Assembly (NCBI GenBank): GCA_019057795.1
Contig: JAHLWS010000047.1
Span: 1 to 36,825, forward strand
Length of the DNA stretch: 36,825 nucleotides
Origin: Promethearchaeota archaeon
GTDB taxonomy: Archaea > Asgardarchaeota > Lokiarchaeia > Sigyniarchaeales > SOKP01
Direction of reading: 5' to 3'
A program made the position numbers and the translations under genes. This document shows, piece by piece, positions 25,446 through 33,882 of the stretch; the first letter of the stretch is position 1, and each line of letters opens with the position of its first letter. A model generated the notes under the pieces. It did not search any database, was not told where the DNA came from, and saw only the letters and a program-made list of their open reading frames with translations.

Positions 25446-26321
25446 GTGAGGAGATCAAAAATTCGAAAAAGTAAATTAATGACATTAGACGATGCAATTT
25501 CTACTTATGTTCAAAATGGTGATCTAGTTGGTTTTGGGGGACTTTCGTTTTGGAGAAAACCGATAGAAGCATGTAGAGAGATAATTAGACAAGAGAAAAA
25601 GGACTTATCTCTTTGCACTTTTGTTGGAGGGATTGAAATTGATATGCTTGTAGCTGCAGGTTGTGCGTCTCAAGTGAGAGCCAGTTTCGTAGGAATGGAA
25701 ATTTTTGGTATGGCTCCAAATTATAGGAAAGCTGTTGAGTCCAGAGCGATAAAAATTTCTGAAGAAAGTGAAGCTTCTATCGCTTTAGGATTAAGAGCAT
25801 CCTATTTGAAAGTGCCTTTCATGCCTTTAAAAGGTATTATAGGAACTGATATGCCAAAAGTAAGAAATGATATTAAACAATTTAAAGATCCCTTGGGCTC
25901 AGATACTGAGCTAATGGCATTGCCTAAAATAGATTTGGATGTGGCTATCTTACATGTTCCTTATGCAGATGAATATGGAAATGGAAATATTGCTGGAGCT
26001 GTTTGGATGGATGACGATATGGCAAAAACCGCTAAAAAAACGATTATAATAACGGAAAAATTAGTCGAAACAGAGGATATTAGGTATTTACCAGGGAAAG
26101 CGCAATTACCAATGCAAACAACAACCGCGGTAGTTAAGATCCCTTTCGGAGCACACCCTACAAGTTGTTACCCCTTCTATACATTCGATCCCCTTCATAT
26201 TCAAGCATATATAAAAACAGATTTTAAAAATTATAAAGAGAAATATATTACTGGAAAAAATTCAGCTCAATATTTAGAGGAAGCTGGAGGAGTTCAAACT
26301 ATTTTAAATATAATATTATAG
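25446..26321 (+). CDS. CoA-transferase-fold subunit A (GctA/IpdA-like)
   Basis: About 290 residues, COG1788 fold: MTLDDAISTYVQNGDLVGFGG (first strand and glycine loop, positions 25479-25541), WRKPIEACREI, AAGCASQV, PFMPL, IDLDVAILHVPYADEYGN and PFGAHPTSCY, all with close counterparts in glutaconate CoA-transferase A and the steroid-ring hydrolase IpdA. An acidic run ISEESEASIALGL lies where IpdA keeps its catalytic glutamate. Start options: GTG 25446, which is part of the GTGAGGAG ribosome-binding motif; ATT 25461, correctly spaced behind that motif and giving the family-like RKSKLMTLDD; or ATG 25479. The subunit B gene follows after 11 bases. Together they act on a CoA thioester; transferase versus hydrolase is discussed under subunit B. 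Confidence 0.85.
   Translation: MRRSKIRKSKLMTLDDAISTYVQNGDLVGFGGLSFWRKPIEACREIIRQEKKDLSLCTFVGGIEIDMLVAAGCASQVRASFVGMEIFGMAPNYRKAVESRAIKISEESEASIALGLRASYLKVPFMPLKGIIGTDMPKVRNDIKQFKDPLGSDTELMALPKIDLDVAILHVPYADEYGNGNIAGAVWMDDDMAKTAKKTIIITEKLVETEDIRYLPGKAQLPMQTTTAVVKIPFGAHPTSCYPFYTFDPLHIQAYIKTDFKNYKEKYITGKNSAQYLEEAGGVQTILNIIL
25448..25463 (+). promoter_or_regulatory. Ribosome-binding site with possible ATT start, subunit A gene
   Basis: GAGGAG (25448-25453) is followed after 7 bases by an in-frame ATT (25461). The only conventional upstream start, GTG 25446, overlaps the motif itself and so could not use it; ATG 25479 is too far away (25 bases). The resemblance of the ATT-started N-terminus to GctA (SKVMTLKDAI) supports ATT. 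Confidence 0.45.
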
Positions 26322-26332
26322 GAGGTAAAAGT

Positions 26333-27214
26333 ATGACTGAGTTTTCAAAAGATTACACAATTGATGAAATGATGACCGTTCTAATGGCAAGGGAAGTTCA
26401 AAATGATGATGTTATGATCGTAGGGGTGGCAACACCAATGGTCTGGGCAGCTTTTACTCTAGCTAAATTAACACATGCCCCTGATGCAATTTATCATTAC
26501 ATTATGGGAAATACTTTTGTTATTGAACCACGACAGGTTTCTCTTCTTTATTTAGAAATGAATACAGCACGAGCGTATAGATTCCAAAATTCTGTTGAAT
26601 GTACCTTGGAGTCGCTTCCTTCCGAAAAATTGACAACCATAGAATTTTTTCGACCCGCTCAAATAGATCAATTTGGAAATACTAATAACGTGTGTATAGG
26701 AGATTGGAAAAGTCCAAAAATAAGGCTACCTGGAGCCGCAGGAATTTTAGATTTTAGTATGTTCTATAAAAGAGGATCCTTTTTATATACCCCCCGACAT
26801 GATTCAAGAACTTTTGTATCAACAGAAAAACTCTTCTTCATCTCCGGAGCAGGATTCCCTGAAGGAAAACCATCAATATGTGGAGGGTCTGGTCCTCAAT
26901 GTGTCATAACTAATCTAGCACATTTAGATTTTGATGGAAAAAGCAAAAGAATGAGGTTGGCATCAATTCATCCAGGTGTCGATATAGATACCATTAAAGA
27001 ATCAACAGGATTTGATTTGATTATTCCGAACGATTTAAAAGAAACTAAACCACCTACCGTTAAAGAAATAGACCTATTAAGAGAGAAGGTTGATCCTTTA
27101 AAGATAAGAAAATTAGAAGTTCTTTCAGGTAATGAACGAGAAGAGCTATTAGATGATATAATTCAAAAAGAATTAGCAAAGCAAAATAAATTTCCAAAAT
27201 TACTTATTAGTTAA
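26333..27214 (+). CDS. CoA-transferase-fold subunit B (GctB/IpdB-like), catalytic Glu absent
   Basis: A 293-residue COG2057-type subunit: VGVATPMVWAAFTLAKLTHAPD, AQIDQFGNTNNVCIGDW, RLPGAAGILDF, and the C-terminal RMRLASIHPGVDIDTIKESTGFDL, aligning well with glutaconate CoA-transferase B. Where GctB has its nucleophile Glu54 (APD-x5-ESG), this protein has Ile57 (APD-x5-IMG). Without it the normal thioester-exchange mechanism is not available. The actinobacterial IpdAB pair, which opens a ring of a steroid-derived CoA ester by hydrolysis, has the same fold and also lacks this Glu, so a ring-opening or retro-Claisen hydrolase is a reasonable hypothesis. A strong AGGAGGT precedes the ATG. Spacing to subunit A is 11 bases, and the nitroreductase gene follows after 41. 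Confidence 0.85.
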   Translation: MTEFSKDYTIDEMMTVLMAREVQNDDVMIVGVATPMVWAAFTLAKLTHAPDAIYHYIMGNTFVIEPRQVSLLYLEMNTARAYRFQNSVECTLESLPSEKLTTIEFFRPAQIDQFGNTNNVCIGDWKSPKIRLPGAAGILDFSMFYKRGSFLYTPRHDSRTFVSTEKLFFISGAGFPEGKPSICGGSGPQCVITNLAHLDFDGKSKRMRLASIHPGVDIDTIKESTGFDLIIPNDLKETKPPTVKEIDLLREKVDPLKIRKLEVLSGNEREELLDDIIQKELAKQNKFPKLLIS

Positions 27215-27255
27215 TTATAATATCTCCACTATTTATGTATTAATGTGAATTTCTT

Positions 27256-28044
27256 ATGGATGAAAAAAATCAAAATAATCAAACTATAGAGTTAATTAAG
27301 AATAGGAGAACAATTCGTACATATGATCCAAAAGCATTAACTCAAGACGAGATTGATGCAATCGTTCAAGGCGCAATGAGGGCACCTACGGCAGGAAACA
27401 TGATGTTTTATTCCATCATACAAGTAACCGACCAAAAATTAAAGGATAGATTAGTAGTAACCTGTGATAACCAACCGCATATTGCGAAAGCGCCGCTAGT
27501 TCTATTGTTTTTAGCAGATATGCAACGCTGGTGGGATTATTTTAAGGTTTGCAAAGTAGAAGAAATGTGCCAAGAAAGGAGTAAAGATTTTCAAACACCA
27601 CAAGAATCTGACTTGCTTCTTGCTAGTTGCGACGCATTGATCGCGGCCCAAAACGCAGTTATTGCTGCTGAGGCTTTAGGTATTGGTTCGTGTTATATCG
27701 GAGATATTATGGAAAACTATGAAATTCATAGAGAGATGTTCGATCTTCCCAGATGGGCATTTCCCATAACATTATTGTGTTTTGGTCATCCAAAAGGAGA
27801 TAAAAATAAAATACCGCTTACATCACGCTTTCCTCAAAAATTTATCCATTTTACCAACAAGTATACAAGGCTAAGCGAACAGAATTTTACTGAAATGCTT
27901 AAAAATGATAGAAGAGGGATGCGTATAAAAGATGCGCAAAATATAGGGCAAAATCTTTATCTATCTAAGCTAGGAGCAGACTATTCATTAGAAATGCGTC
28001 GTTCTGTCAAGGTTGCGATTAAAGAATGGATTAAAAAAGAATAA
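27256..28044 (+). CDS. Nitroreductase-family FMN oxidoreductase
   Basis: A 262-residue protein with the nitroreductase fold: ELIKNRRTIRTYDPKALTQ (FMN-phosphate-binding arginines near the N-terminus), GAMRAPTAGNMM (48-59), AAQNAVIAAEALGIGSCYIGDI and the CFGHPKG segment that closes over FMN. It reduces an organic substrate with NAD(P)H; nitro compounds are only a laboratory substrate. A C-terminal extension of about 60 residues after the core is longer than minimal members. It lies 41 bases after the CoA-transferase-like subunit B gene, and probably belongs to the same operon, where it may reduce or oxidise a CoA-bound intermediate. Confidence 0.88.
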   Translation: MDEKNQNNQTIELIKNRRTIRTYDPKALTQDEIDAIVQGAMRAPTAGNMMFYSIIQVTDQKLKDRLVVTCDNQPHIAKAPLVLLFLADMQRWWDYFKVCKVEEMCQERSKDFQTPQESDLLLASCDALIAAQNAVIAAEALGIGSCYIGDIMENYEIHREMFDLPRWAFPITLLCFGHPKGDKNKIPLTSRFPQKFIHFTNKYTRLSEQNFTEMLKNDRRGMRIKDAQNIGQNLYLSKLGADYSLEMRRSVKVAIKEWIKKE

Positions 28045-28087
28045 AATTATATAAATTCTTAAAAAAAAAGTTAGATATCTAAATTCA

Positions 28088-29587
28088 TTAAGTAATACCA
28101 TCCCATGCGGCTCGTTCTTTATCGAGAAATTTTTCTACTACTTTAAATTCCTTACCGACTAACATTGTCGATCTCTTCTCAATATCGTAAGAGGGCCATT
28201 TAGGAATGCCATCGTGGTTAGGATTTCCAGTACGAGCAAATGCAATCCAAGCATCCATTATTTTATTGCTAATGGCTTCAGTTTCAGGATTTTTACCGGC
28301 AAAATCCGCCATTCCAGGAACATCAAGCGTATTAAAAACGAATGGTAATTCGAGAGCGTGACAGGCTCCTAACTTTCCATCGAATGCAGGGGATGGCCAA
28401 GTAAATAAGTAATTGTATGTATTGACCTGATGTGTACTCTGAGCTTCAAGCAATTGTATCGTTGAAATGCGAAAAATGTAATCTGTGATAAGAGCGTTCA
28501 TTATCTCTTTGGGTTCTGTGGAAAATTTTCCTTCCCTTGCTTTTTTGTAAGTATCGATCATTTCTTTGCTCTTGCTTATATCAATACCTAATCTGCCTAA
28601 ATATCCGATTAAGAGTTTTTCTCCGTCAATATCACCCATTCTGCTCATTTCCGGATCAAGAGCTGTAAACAACTTAGCCTCTTCTAGATTAGTGCCTATC
28701 ATAAATTCAATATTCCCAAAATTACCGTTTTGAAACGCTTTTAATGGGTGTATAGGTAGCGTATCACCATCAATTAAAGGTCGAAAAGCAAGGAGATTTG
28801 TAGGGTCTTCTGCGATAAGTTTGTTTTGTGCTTCAATAATTTTTTCGGGTGATATTTCACGCAACGCATTAAGATCACCCTTTTGAATTCCTAATATACG
28901 CATCAGTCGTTTTGTAGGTTTCTTGGTTACCTTTGGATCAATAACAGGGGCACTTTGAGCAATAACGCGGCGAAAAAGTCCTTTAGCAGCGGGCATTGCG
29001 GGTAATGAAACAACAGCATAACCTCCAGCAGATTCACCAAAAATCGTAACTTTCGTGGGATCACCACCAAATAATTCAATATTCTCCTTAACCCATTCTA
29101 GAGCTAATATTTGATCTAGTTGTCCTACATTAGCAGTAACGCCAGGAATATATAGATAACCTAAAGCTCCTAACCGATAATTAATAGTAACCACTACATT
29201 ATCCCCACGCTGTGCTAAATTTGAACCATTATACATAGGGTCTATCCCACCTCCCATAATAAAAGCACCACCATGTATCCAGAACATTACTGGGCGTTTA
29301 TTATCATCTGCGGCGGGCGTCCAAATATTAAGCGTTAAGCAATCCTCACTTTCTGGTTTAAGTTTGCCCGTAATTTCTTCGAGCTGAGTATATCCTTGGT
29401 ACGCACAATGTCCATATTCAGTAGCATCTAATACATCATCCCATTGTTTTTTCACAACGGGAGGAGAAAATCGCAAATCATCTATCGGAGGTTCTGCATA
29501 AGGAATCCCTTTAAATATTTCTAATCCATTTTCCTTATATCCTTGTATTTTTCCAGACTTGGTTTCAATAATGACCGTTTTATTCAT
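28088..29587 (-). CDS. Type B carboxylesterase (alpha/beta hydrolase)
   Basis: A 499-residue carboxylesterase of the COesterase family, with GIPYAEPPIDDLRFSPP (27-43), the EDCLTLNIWTP motif (81-91), oxyanion HGGAFIMGGG (105-114), nucleophile S186 in GESAGGY, acid E302 or E303 in GTNLEEAKLF, and H410 in ACHALELPFVF. It has no signal peptide, so it acts in the cytoplasm on carboxylic esters. Full-length proteins of this type are more common in bacteria and eukaryotes than archaea, which may indicate transfer. It converges on the nitroreductase gene with 43 bases between stops. The natural substrate is unknown; detoxification or release of an organic acid that feeds the CoA enzymes is possible. 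Confidence 0.93.
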   Translation of the reverse strand: MNKTVIIETKSGKIQGYKENGLEIFKGIPYAEPPIDDLRFSPPVVKKQWDDVLDATEYGHCAYQGYTQLEEITGKLKPESEDCLTLNIWTPAADDNKRPVMFWIHGGAFIMGGGIDPMYNGSNLAQRGDNVVVTINYRLGALGYLYIPGVTANVGQLDQILALEWVKENIELFGGDPTKVTIFGESAGGYAVVSLPAMPAAKGLFRRVIAQSAPVIDPKVTKKPTKRLMRILGIQKGDLNALREISPEKIIEAQNKLIAEDPTNLLAFRPLIDGDTLPIHPLKAFQNGNFGNIEFMIGTNLEEAKLFTALDPEMSRMGDIDGEKLLIGYLGRLGIDISKSKEMIDTYKKAREGKFSTEPKEIMNALITDYIFRISTIQLLEAQSTHQVNTYNYLFTWPSPAFDGKLGACHALELPFVFNTLDVPGMADFAGKNPETEAISNKIMDAWIAFARTGNPNHDGIPKWPSYDIEKRSTMLVGKEFKVVEKFLDKERAAWDGIT

Positions 29588-29914
29588 TTTCTTTCATTTT
29601 TTTTACTATAATTATTTGATATTAGTTGTTATACTATAAAAGCGTTTTTTTCTATCAAAAAACAGGGAGATTGTCTTCTACAACTGAAAAGAAGTATTAA
29701 AATTGTAGAAATAAAAAAAAATATATTAAATTGGTTTAATTATAGACCTATTTCTTTTAGCTTCTCTTTAATTTCTTTAACTTTATTAGTTGTCAACTTG
29801 AAAAATTTCCAGAGAATTATAAACCCCGCAGATATCGAAAAACAAAAAACTCTAATATAAATATATTCAATAAAATTTAAGTATTTTAATATTTAATCAA
29901 TTTATTAGTTATCA
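29588..29914. other. Gene-poor 327-base gap between divergent genes
   Basis: This gap separates the carboxylesterase (minus) from the GH38-like gene (plus) and must hold both promoters. It is very AT-rich. The right half contains a possible small membrane-protein frame on the minus strand, listed separately. No RNA gene or strong palindrome was recognised. Confidence 0.5.
29740..29892 (-). CDS. Possible small one-TM protein without a standard start codon
   Basis: A 50-codon open stretch ends in TAA at 29740-29742 and reads ...FCFSISAGFIILWKFFKL followed by the lysine-rich VKEIKEKLKEIGL. A single hydrophobic helix and a charged amphipathic tail look protein-like rather than random. There is no ATG, GTG or usable TTG at its beginning, and no clear ribosome-binding site. 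It could be the remnant of a longer gene, use ATT or ATA as start, or be chance. Confidence 0.25.
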   Translation of the reverse strand: MLKYLNFIEYIYIRVFCFSISAGFIILWKFFKLTTNKVKEIKEKLKEIGL

Positions 29915-32404
29915 ATGAAGGATATTAAATTAAATGTAAATTCAGATGATGTTTTAGCGTTAATCAAGGTTATTGATTTAATTGAAGAATTTATAGGAAA
30001 GAATATAATTAAAAAGTACAAAGTTAACTTTAGTGAGATTAAGAGAAAAGCAATTTCTTTAAAATCTTTAGGAATTGGAGATAATGAGAAGAAAAGAAAA
30101 CAATATCATAGAATTTTAAAAAAGTTAAGTTTACTATTAAAACGCGAGCACCGTATCAATACTTTTTTTATTACAGGAGTTCATGGCGGAGTAATTATTA
30201 ATGATATTGGGTTCTGTGAATTTGATTCTCCAGATTATGCTATAGATATTCTATTAAAGAAAATGCAATTAGCTATCGAAACAAATATGCCTTATAACCT
30301 TGAAATTGCTATATGTTGTTTGGAGTGGCTAAGTCGAAACTCTTCTGATAAATTTTCTGAATTTTTAAGGTTATTCAATCTTGGGAAATTTGAAATAATA
30401 AATCCTACATATTCTCAACCTTATAATTTAATTATAGGTTCTGAATCTAATATCAAACAATTTGAGTATGGATTGAAGAATTTAAAGAAGTTAGGGTTAA
30501 GTTCAAACATTTACTATTGCTCAGAAAGCTCAATTCACCCCCAAATACCTCAAATCTTAAGAAGGTTTAATATTATGTGGGGTTCATTAAGAACTCGGCT
30601 AATGGGTGTAAATCCCACCTCTAATTCGGCAAGTATTAGTTGGGTAGGTTTAGATAATACAAAAATCGATGCGATGATAGAACAATCTGGAGTTTTTAAT
30701 GGAGAATATTGGCATGGCACATTTTTTAAAGAGATACCAAATCTATTATTTCAAGCTGTTGCTCGTCCTTTTATGGATTATATTGTGTATTCTTCTCTTG
30801 AAGATCTTGTTATGTCTCAACCAAATCATGAAGAAATCTGGCGAGTCTCTCAATTTTCAGAAATTTTTGGGAAATTTTTACTATGTTCGGAATTTTTCAA
30901 GCTAATCGATAAAGATGGCGAATTTAAATATCAACGGGACGATTTTCGAATTGGAGATATAATTTTTCTTCCTACTAAATTGTTTCTTCAAAACAAAAAT
31001 TCTGAAATAAGTATTCTATCAGCAGAAATATTAAATTGCATTTTAGGATTTATCAATATAAAATCTAATGATTCGTTTTTAGAGGAGTTATGGAAAAAGT
31101 TATTATTAACTCAAGCTCATGACTGCTACGCTGTACCTTTTATACGATCAGGTGATTATTCTCAAGTACAATTAAATAAAGCCGAATTTAATAAGTTAGA
31201 AATCAATGAAACAAATATATCTATTTCTGAATTATGTATCCAAATACACGAAGAAATTCAGAATAAATGTAATGAGTTTATTAAAAAATCACTTATACAC
31301 TTGTCAGAAGGATTATGTAAAGATAAAAACAATTTAAATGAAGTTTCAAAAAGTCTATTAGTTTTCAATCCAACTCCTTATTCAAGACAAGATTTAGTTT
31401 CAATACAACTAAATTTAGATACCCGAACAAATAGAGATCTCTTTGAACAAGAAAAAAGAATTAATTATCAATATCATGATTCAACTTTAAAATTTATTTC
31501 AGATATCCCTGGATTTGGATATAAAATCTATACCTTTACAGAAAAAAATATCGAAAAACCAATAATTGAGCCTTTTTTCCCATATGAATTAAAGATTTTA
31601 GACGACTTTAAAACAATTGAAGTTAAATTTAAGAATAGTATAGTTTATGAACTAAAATTTCAAGCTGGTCTTAATTATGAATTACACTTAAAAGAAGAAT
31701 ATATCGATAATGTGGAAAAACGGTATATAATAATAGGAAAGACTACGAATTACACATTCAAAATTAAAATAATTCAATATAATGGAGTGAATAGACTTGA
31801 GTTTTTTATTGATACTAATTCGTTAAAAGAAGTCATTCTCAGGCCAAAACTTAAAATTGAAAGATCTCTTATTAACTACCCTTTTGGAATTGAAGAGACG
31901 AAAAGATCGAGAATCCAGACTTTAGATTTCTTGTGGTTAAAAGGATACAAGCAAGGAATAATATATATTCAGAAAAATAGTCAAAAATTTATTATAAATC
32001 GAAAGAATTTTGAAACTCGGAACTTATTATTTACAAAAGGAAAATTTGAATTCGCAATATCTATTACAGATGAAACTGGTTCAATATCTCCCTTGTTTTA
32101 TGTGAATTCGTTTTATTTTAAATTATCGGGAATTGTTTTTGATGGAAAATTTGAATTAAATAAAATTAGTGATTCATTCCTTTCTGTTAAGCCTCCTATA
32201 TCTGTTATAAATTTATGGCGCCGTGAAAATAGCTCATATTTAAGACTCTTTAATCCAAGTAATAAAGAAGTAAATATCCAATTAGACGGAGAATTAATAA
32301 AAAATCAATTAAAAGAACTTGATTTTAATTATAATGAAATTTCATTATTAGAGTCTAATGAACTAAGAATTAGACCTTGGAAAATTAAAATGTTTAAACT
32401 GTAA
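29915..32404 (+). CDS. GH38 alpha-mannosidase-like protein with degenerate active site
   Basis: An 829-residue protein with the overall plan of glycoside hydrolase family 38. The N-terminal barrel (about 80-330) has NLEIAICCLEWL, EIINPTYSQPY, GSESNIKQFEYGL and SIHPQIPQIL; a three-helix middle domain carries LLLTQAHDCYAVP (397-407); and the C-terminal beta domain opens with VFNPTPYSRQDLV (483-495). The catalytic residues are altered: the first metal motif H-x-H-x-D is reduced to VHGG (89-92), and the nucleophile Asp of the PD-x-FG-x5-PQIL motif is Ser203. Only AH402D resembles the C-terminal metal His. It may bind sugars without cleaving, or use another mechanism. No signal peptide is seen. 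It stands alone between divergent and convergent genes. Confidence 0.65.
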   Translation: MKDIKLNVNSDDVLALIKVIDLIEEFIGKNIIKKYKVNFSEIKRKAISLKSLGIGDNEKKRKQYHRILKKLSLLLKREHRINTFFITGVHGGVIINDIGFCEFDSPDYAIDILLKKMQLAIETNMPYNLEIAICCLEWLSRNSSDKFSEFLRLFNLGKFEIINPTYSQPYNLIIGSESNIKQFEYGLKNLKKLGLSSNIYYCSESSIHPQIPQILRRFNIMWGSLRTRLMGVNPTSNSASISWVGLDNTKIDAMIEQSGVFNGEYWHGTFFKEIPNLLFQAVARPFMDYIVYSSLEDLVMSQPNHEEIWRVSQFSEIFGKFLLCSEFFKLIDKDGEFKYQRDDFRIGDIIFLPTKLFLQNKNSEISILSAEILNCILGFINIKSNDSFLEELWKKLLLTQAHDCYAVPFIRSGDYSQVQLNKAEFNKLEINETNISISELCIQIHEEIQNKCNEFIKKSLIHLSEGLCKDKNNLNEVSKSLLVFNPTPYSRQDLVSIQLNLDTRTNRDLFEQEKRINYQYHDSTLKFISDIPGFGYKIYTFTEKNIEKPIIEPFFPYELKILDDFKTIEVKFKNSIVYELKFQAGLNYELHLKEEYIDNVEKRYIIIGKTTNYTFKIKIIQYNGVNRLEFFIDTNSLKEVILRPKLKIERSLINYPFGIEETKRSRIQTLDFLWLKGYKQGIIYIQKNSQKFIINRKNFETRNLLFTKGKFEFAISITDETGSISPLFYVNSFYFKLSGIVFDGKFELNKISDSFLSVKPPISVINLWRRENSSYLRLFNPSNKEVNIQLDGELIKNQLKELDFNYNEISLLESNELRIRPWKIKMFKL

Positions 32405-32423
32405 TTTAAAAAACAAGTTAATA

Positions 32424-33401
32424 TTAACTATTTTTTTTTATTTCTAAGGTTATTTTATCAAAAATTTTATGAATAGAGCTATAGATATTGAATTTACCGT
32501 CTTCCAAAGCGTGTTTTACAATATTATTTACTTCGTTTTCGTCTACAAAATTTTCCATGATAAGCTTTTCGACTTTAGTAAAAAGAAGTTCCTTAATTTT
32601 GTAAGAAAATCGACTTTTTTTCTTTTCGTTAATACTACCTGAAAGTTCAACATGTTCTTTATGATCCCAAATACTTTGGAGAAGTTCGTCTATACCCTCA
32701 CCATTGATTGCATCAGTCAATACAACTGGGGGGCGATACCCGCTCTGAAATATTGTATCGTCGAGCATCATTTCAATTTGTACGGCTATGTCTTCTCCGC
32801 CTAAATCTTTTTTGTTAACATCGTAAATATCTCCTATTTCAATAATCCCTGCTTTTTGCATTTGAATAACATCTCCGTAGCCAGGAACCAAAATTACAAC
32901 AACAGTATAAACTAAATTATACACATCGAATTCAGCTTGTCCGACGCCAACAGTTTCAATAATGATTATATCCATGCCAAATGCTTCGTATAGCATGGTA
33001 ATGTCAAAAACTGCTCTTGAAATTCCTCCTTTATACCCTCTTGATGCAAGGCTACGCATAAAAACGTTAGGGTGTAAGCAGATATTAGTCATTCTAACTC
33101 TATCCCCTAAAAAAGCACCTCCACTAAAAGGAGACGTTGGATCTACAGAAATAATACCTACAGTTTTTCCTTCGTCTAACATCTTTTGAGCTATGACACC
33201 GGTTAAAGTGCTTTTTCCAACGCCAGGAGAACCTGTAAGTCCAATAATATAAGAGTCGTGTTTTATATTTTCAAAATGCTTGAAAATCTTAGAAGCCTTC
33301 TCAGGTTCGTTTTCAACAATAGTTATTAATCTAGCTAAAGCAATTTTATCTTTCTTTTTAACTCTGTTAGCTAAAGATTCTATAATGTCATCATTCGTCA
33401 A
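32424..33401 (-). CDS. meaB: MeaB/ArgK GTPase, chaperone of B12-dependent acyl-CoA mutase
   Basis: A 325-residue G3E-family GTPase with Walker A GSPGVGKST (57-65), SVDPTSPFSGGAFLGDR (85-101), the switch motif ETVGVGQAE (149-157) and base motif NKKD (196-199). MeaB gates delivery of adenosylcobalamin to the mutase and ejects damaged cofactor. It lies 68 bases downstream of the small mutase subunit on the same strand, in the order large subunit, small subunit, meaB, as in many archaea and bacteria. The C-terminal helical region needed for dimerisation (about 260-325) is present. It serves the divergent mutase encoded beside it. Confidence 0.95.
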   Translation of the reverse strand: MTNDDIIESLANRVKKKDKIALARLITIVENEPEKASKIFKHFENIKHDSYIIGLTGSPGVGKSTLTGVIAQKMLDEGKTVGIISVDPTSPFSGGAFLGDRVRMTNICLHPNVFMRSLASRGYKGGISRAVFDITMLYEAFGMDIIIIETVGVGQAEFDVYNLVYTVVVILVPGYGDVIQMQKAGIIEIGDIYDVNKKDLGGEDIAVQIEMMLDDTIFQSGYRPPVVLTDAINGEGIDELLQSIWDHKEHVELSGSINEKKKSRFSYKIKELLFTKVEKLIMENFVDENEVNNIVKHALEDGKFNIYSSIHKIFDKITLEIKKNS

Positions 33402-33469
33402 TAAGATACATCCTCAAATAAATTTTAGATATGAAATATTAATTAAATAAAAAATAAAACATGTTTTTT

Positions 33470-33868
33470 TTATTTTTTGAGATGAGTTTTAATAAACTCA
33501 ACAATGTCATTTGTCATCGATCCAGGTCCATAAATGTTAGCTACACCCATCTCTTTTAATTTTGGAAAATCTTGAGCGGGAATAACGCCTCCTACTAAGA
33601 TGAGAATGTCGTTGAACACTCCCTTTTCCTTTAAAAGATCAATCACCTGTTTTGTATATGCGAAATGAGCTCCGCTGTGTATGGATAAACCAAGAACATC
33701 AACATCCTCCTGAATTGCTGTTTCTACGATCTGTTTTGCATTCTGAAAACCTCCGAAAATGAGTTCCATGCCTGCATCTCTTATAGCTCTTGATACTACG
33801 ATTCCCCCCCGCCAGTGTCCATCAATTCCTGGTTTAGACATTAATACTCTAATCTTTTTCTCACTCAT
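33470..33868 (-). CDS. B12-binding small subunit of acyl-CoA mutase
   Basis: 132 residues from ATG 33868: RVLMSKPGIDGHWRGG (7-22) holds the cobalt-ligating D16-x-H18-x2-G signature, followed by SIHSGAH and LVGGVIPAQD, the nucleotide-loop-binding segments of the Rossmann B12 domain. The frame is open back to ATG 33916, but that lies inside the large-subunit gene; AAGGTG lies 7 bases before ATG 33868, so the short form is preferred and the gap to the large-subunit stop is 14 bases. It carries adenosylcobalamin and docks on the TIM-barrel large subunit. Separate subunits are the usual archaeal arrangement. Confidence 0.93.
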   Translation of the reverse strand: MSEKKIRVLMSKPGIDGHWRGGIVVSRAIRDAGMELIFGGFQNAKQIVETAIQEDVDVLGLSIHSGAHFAYTKQVIDLLKEKGVFNDILILVGGVIPAQDFPKLKEMGVANIYGPGSMTNDIVEFIKTHLKK

Positions 33869-33882
33869 ATTTAACACCTTAG

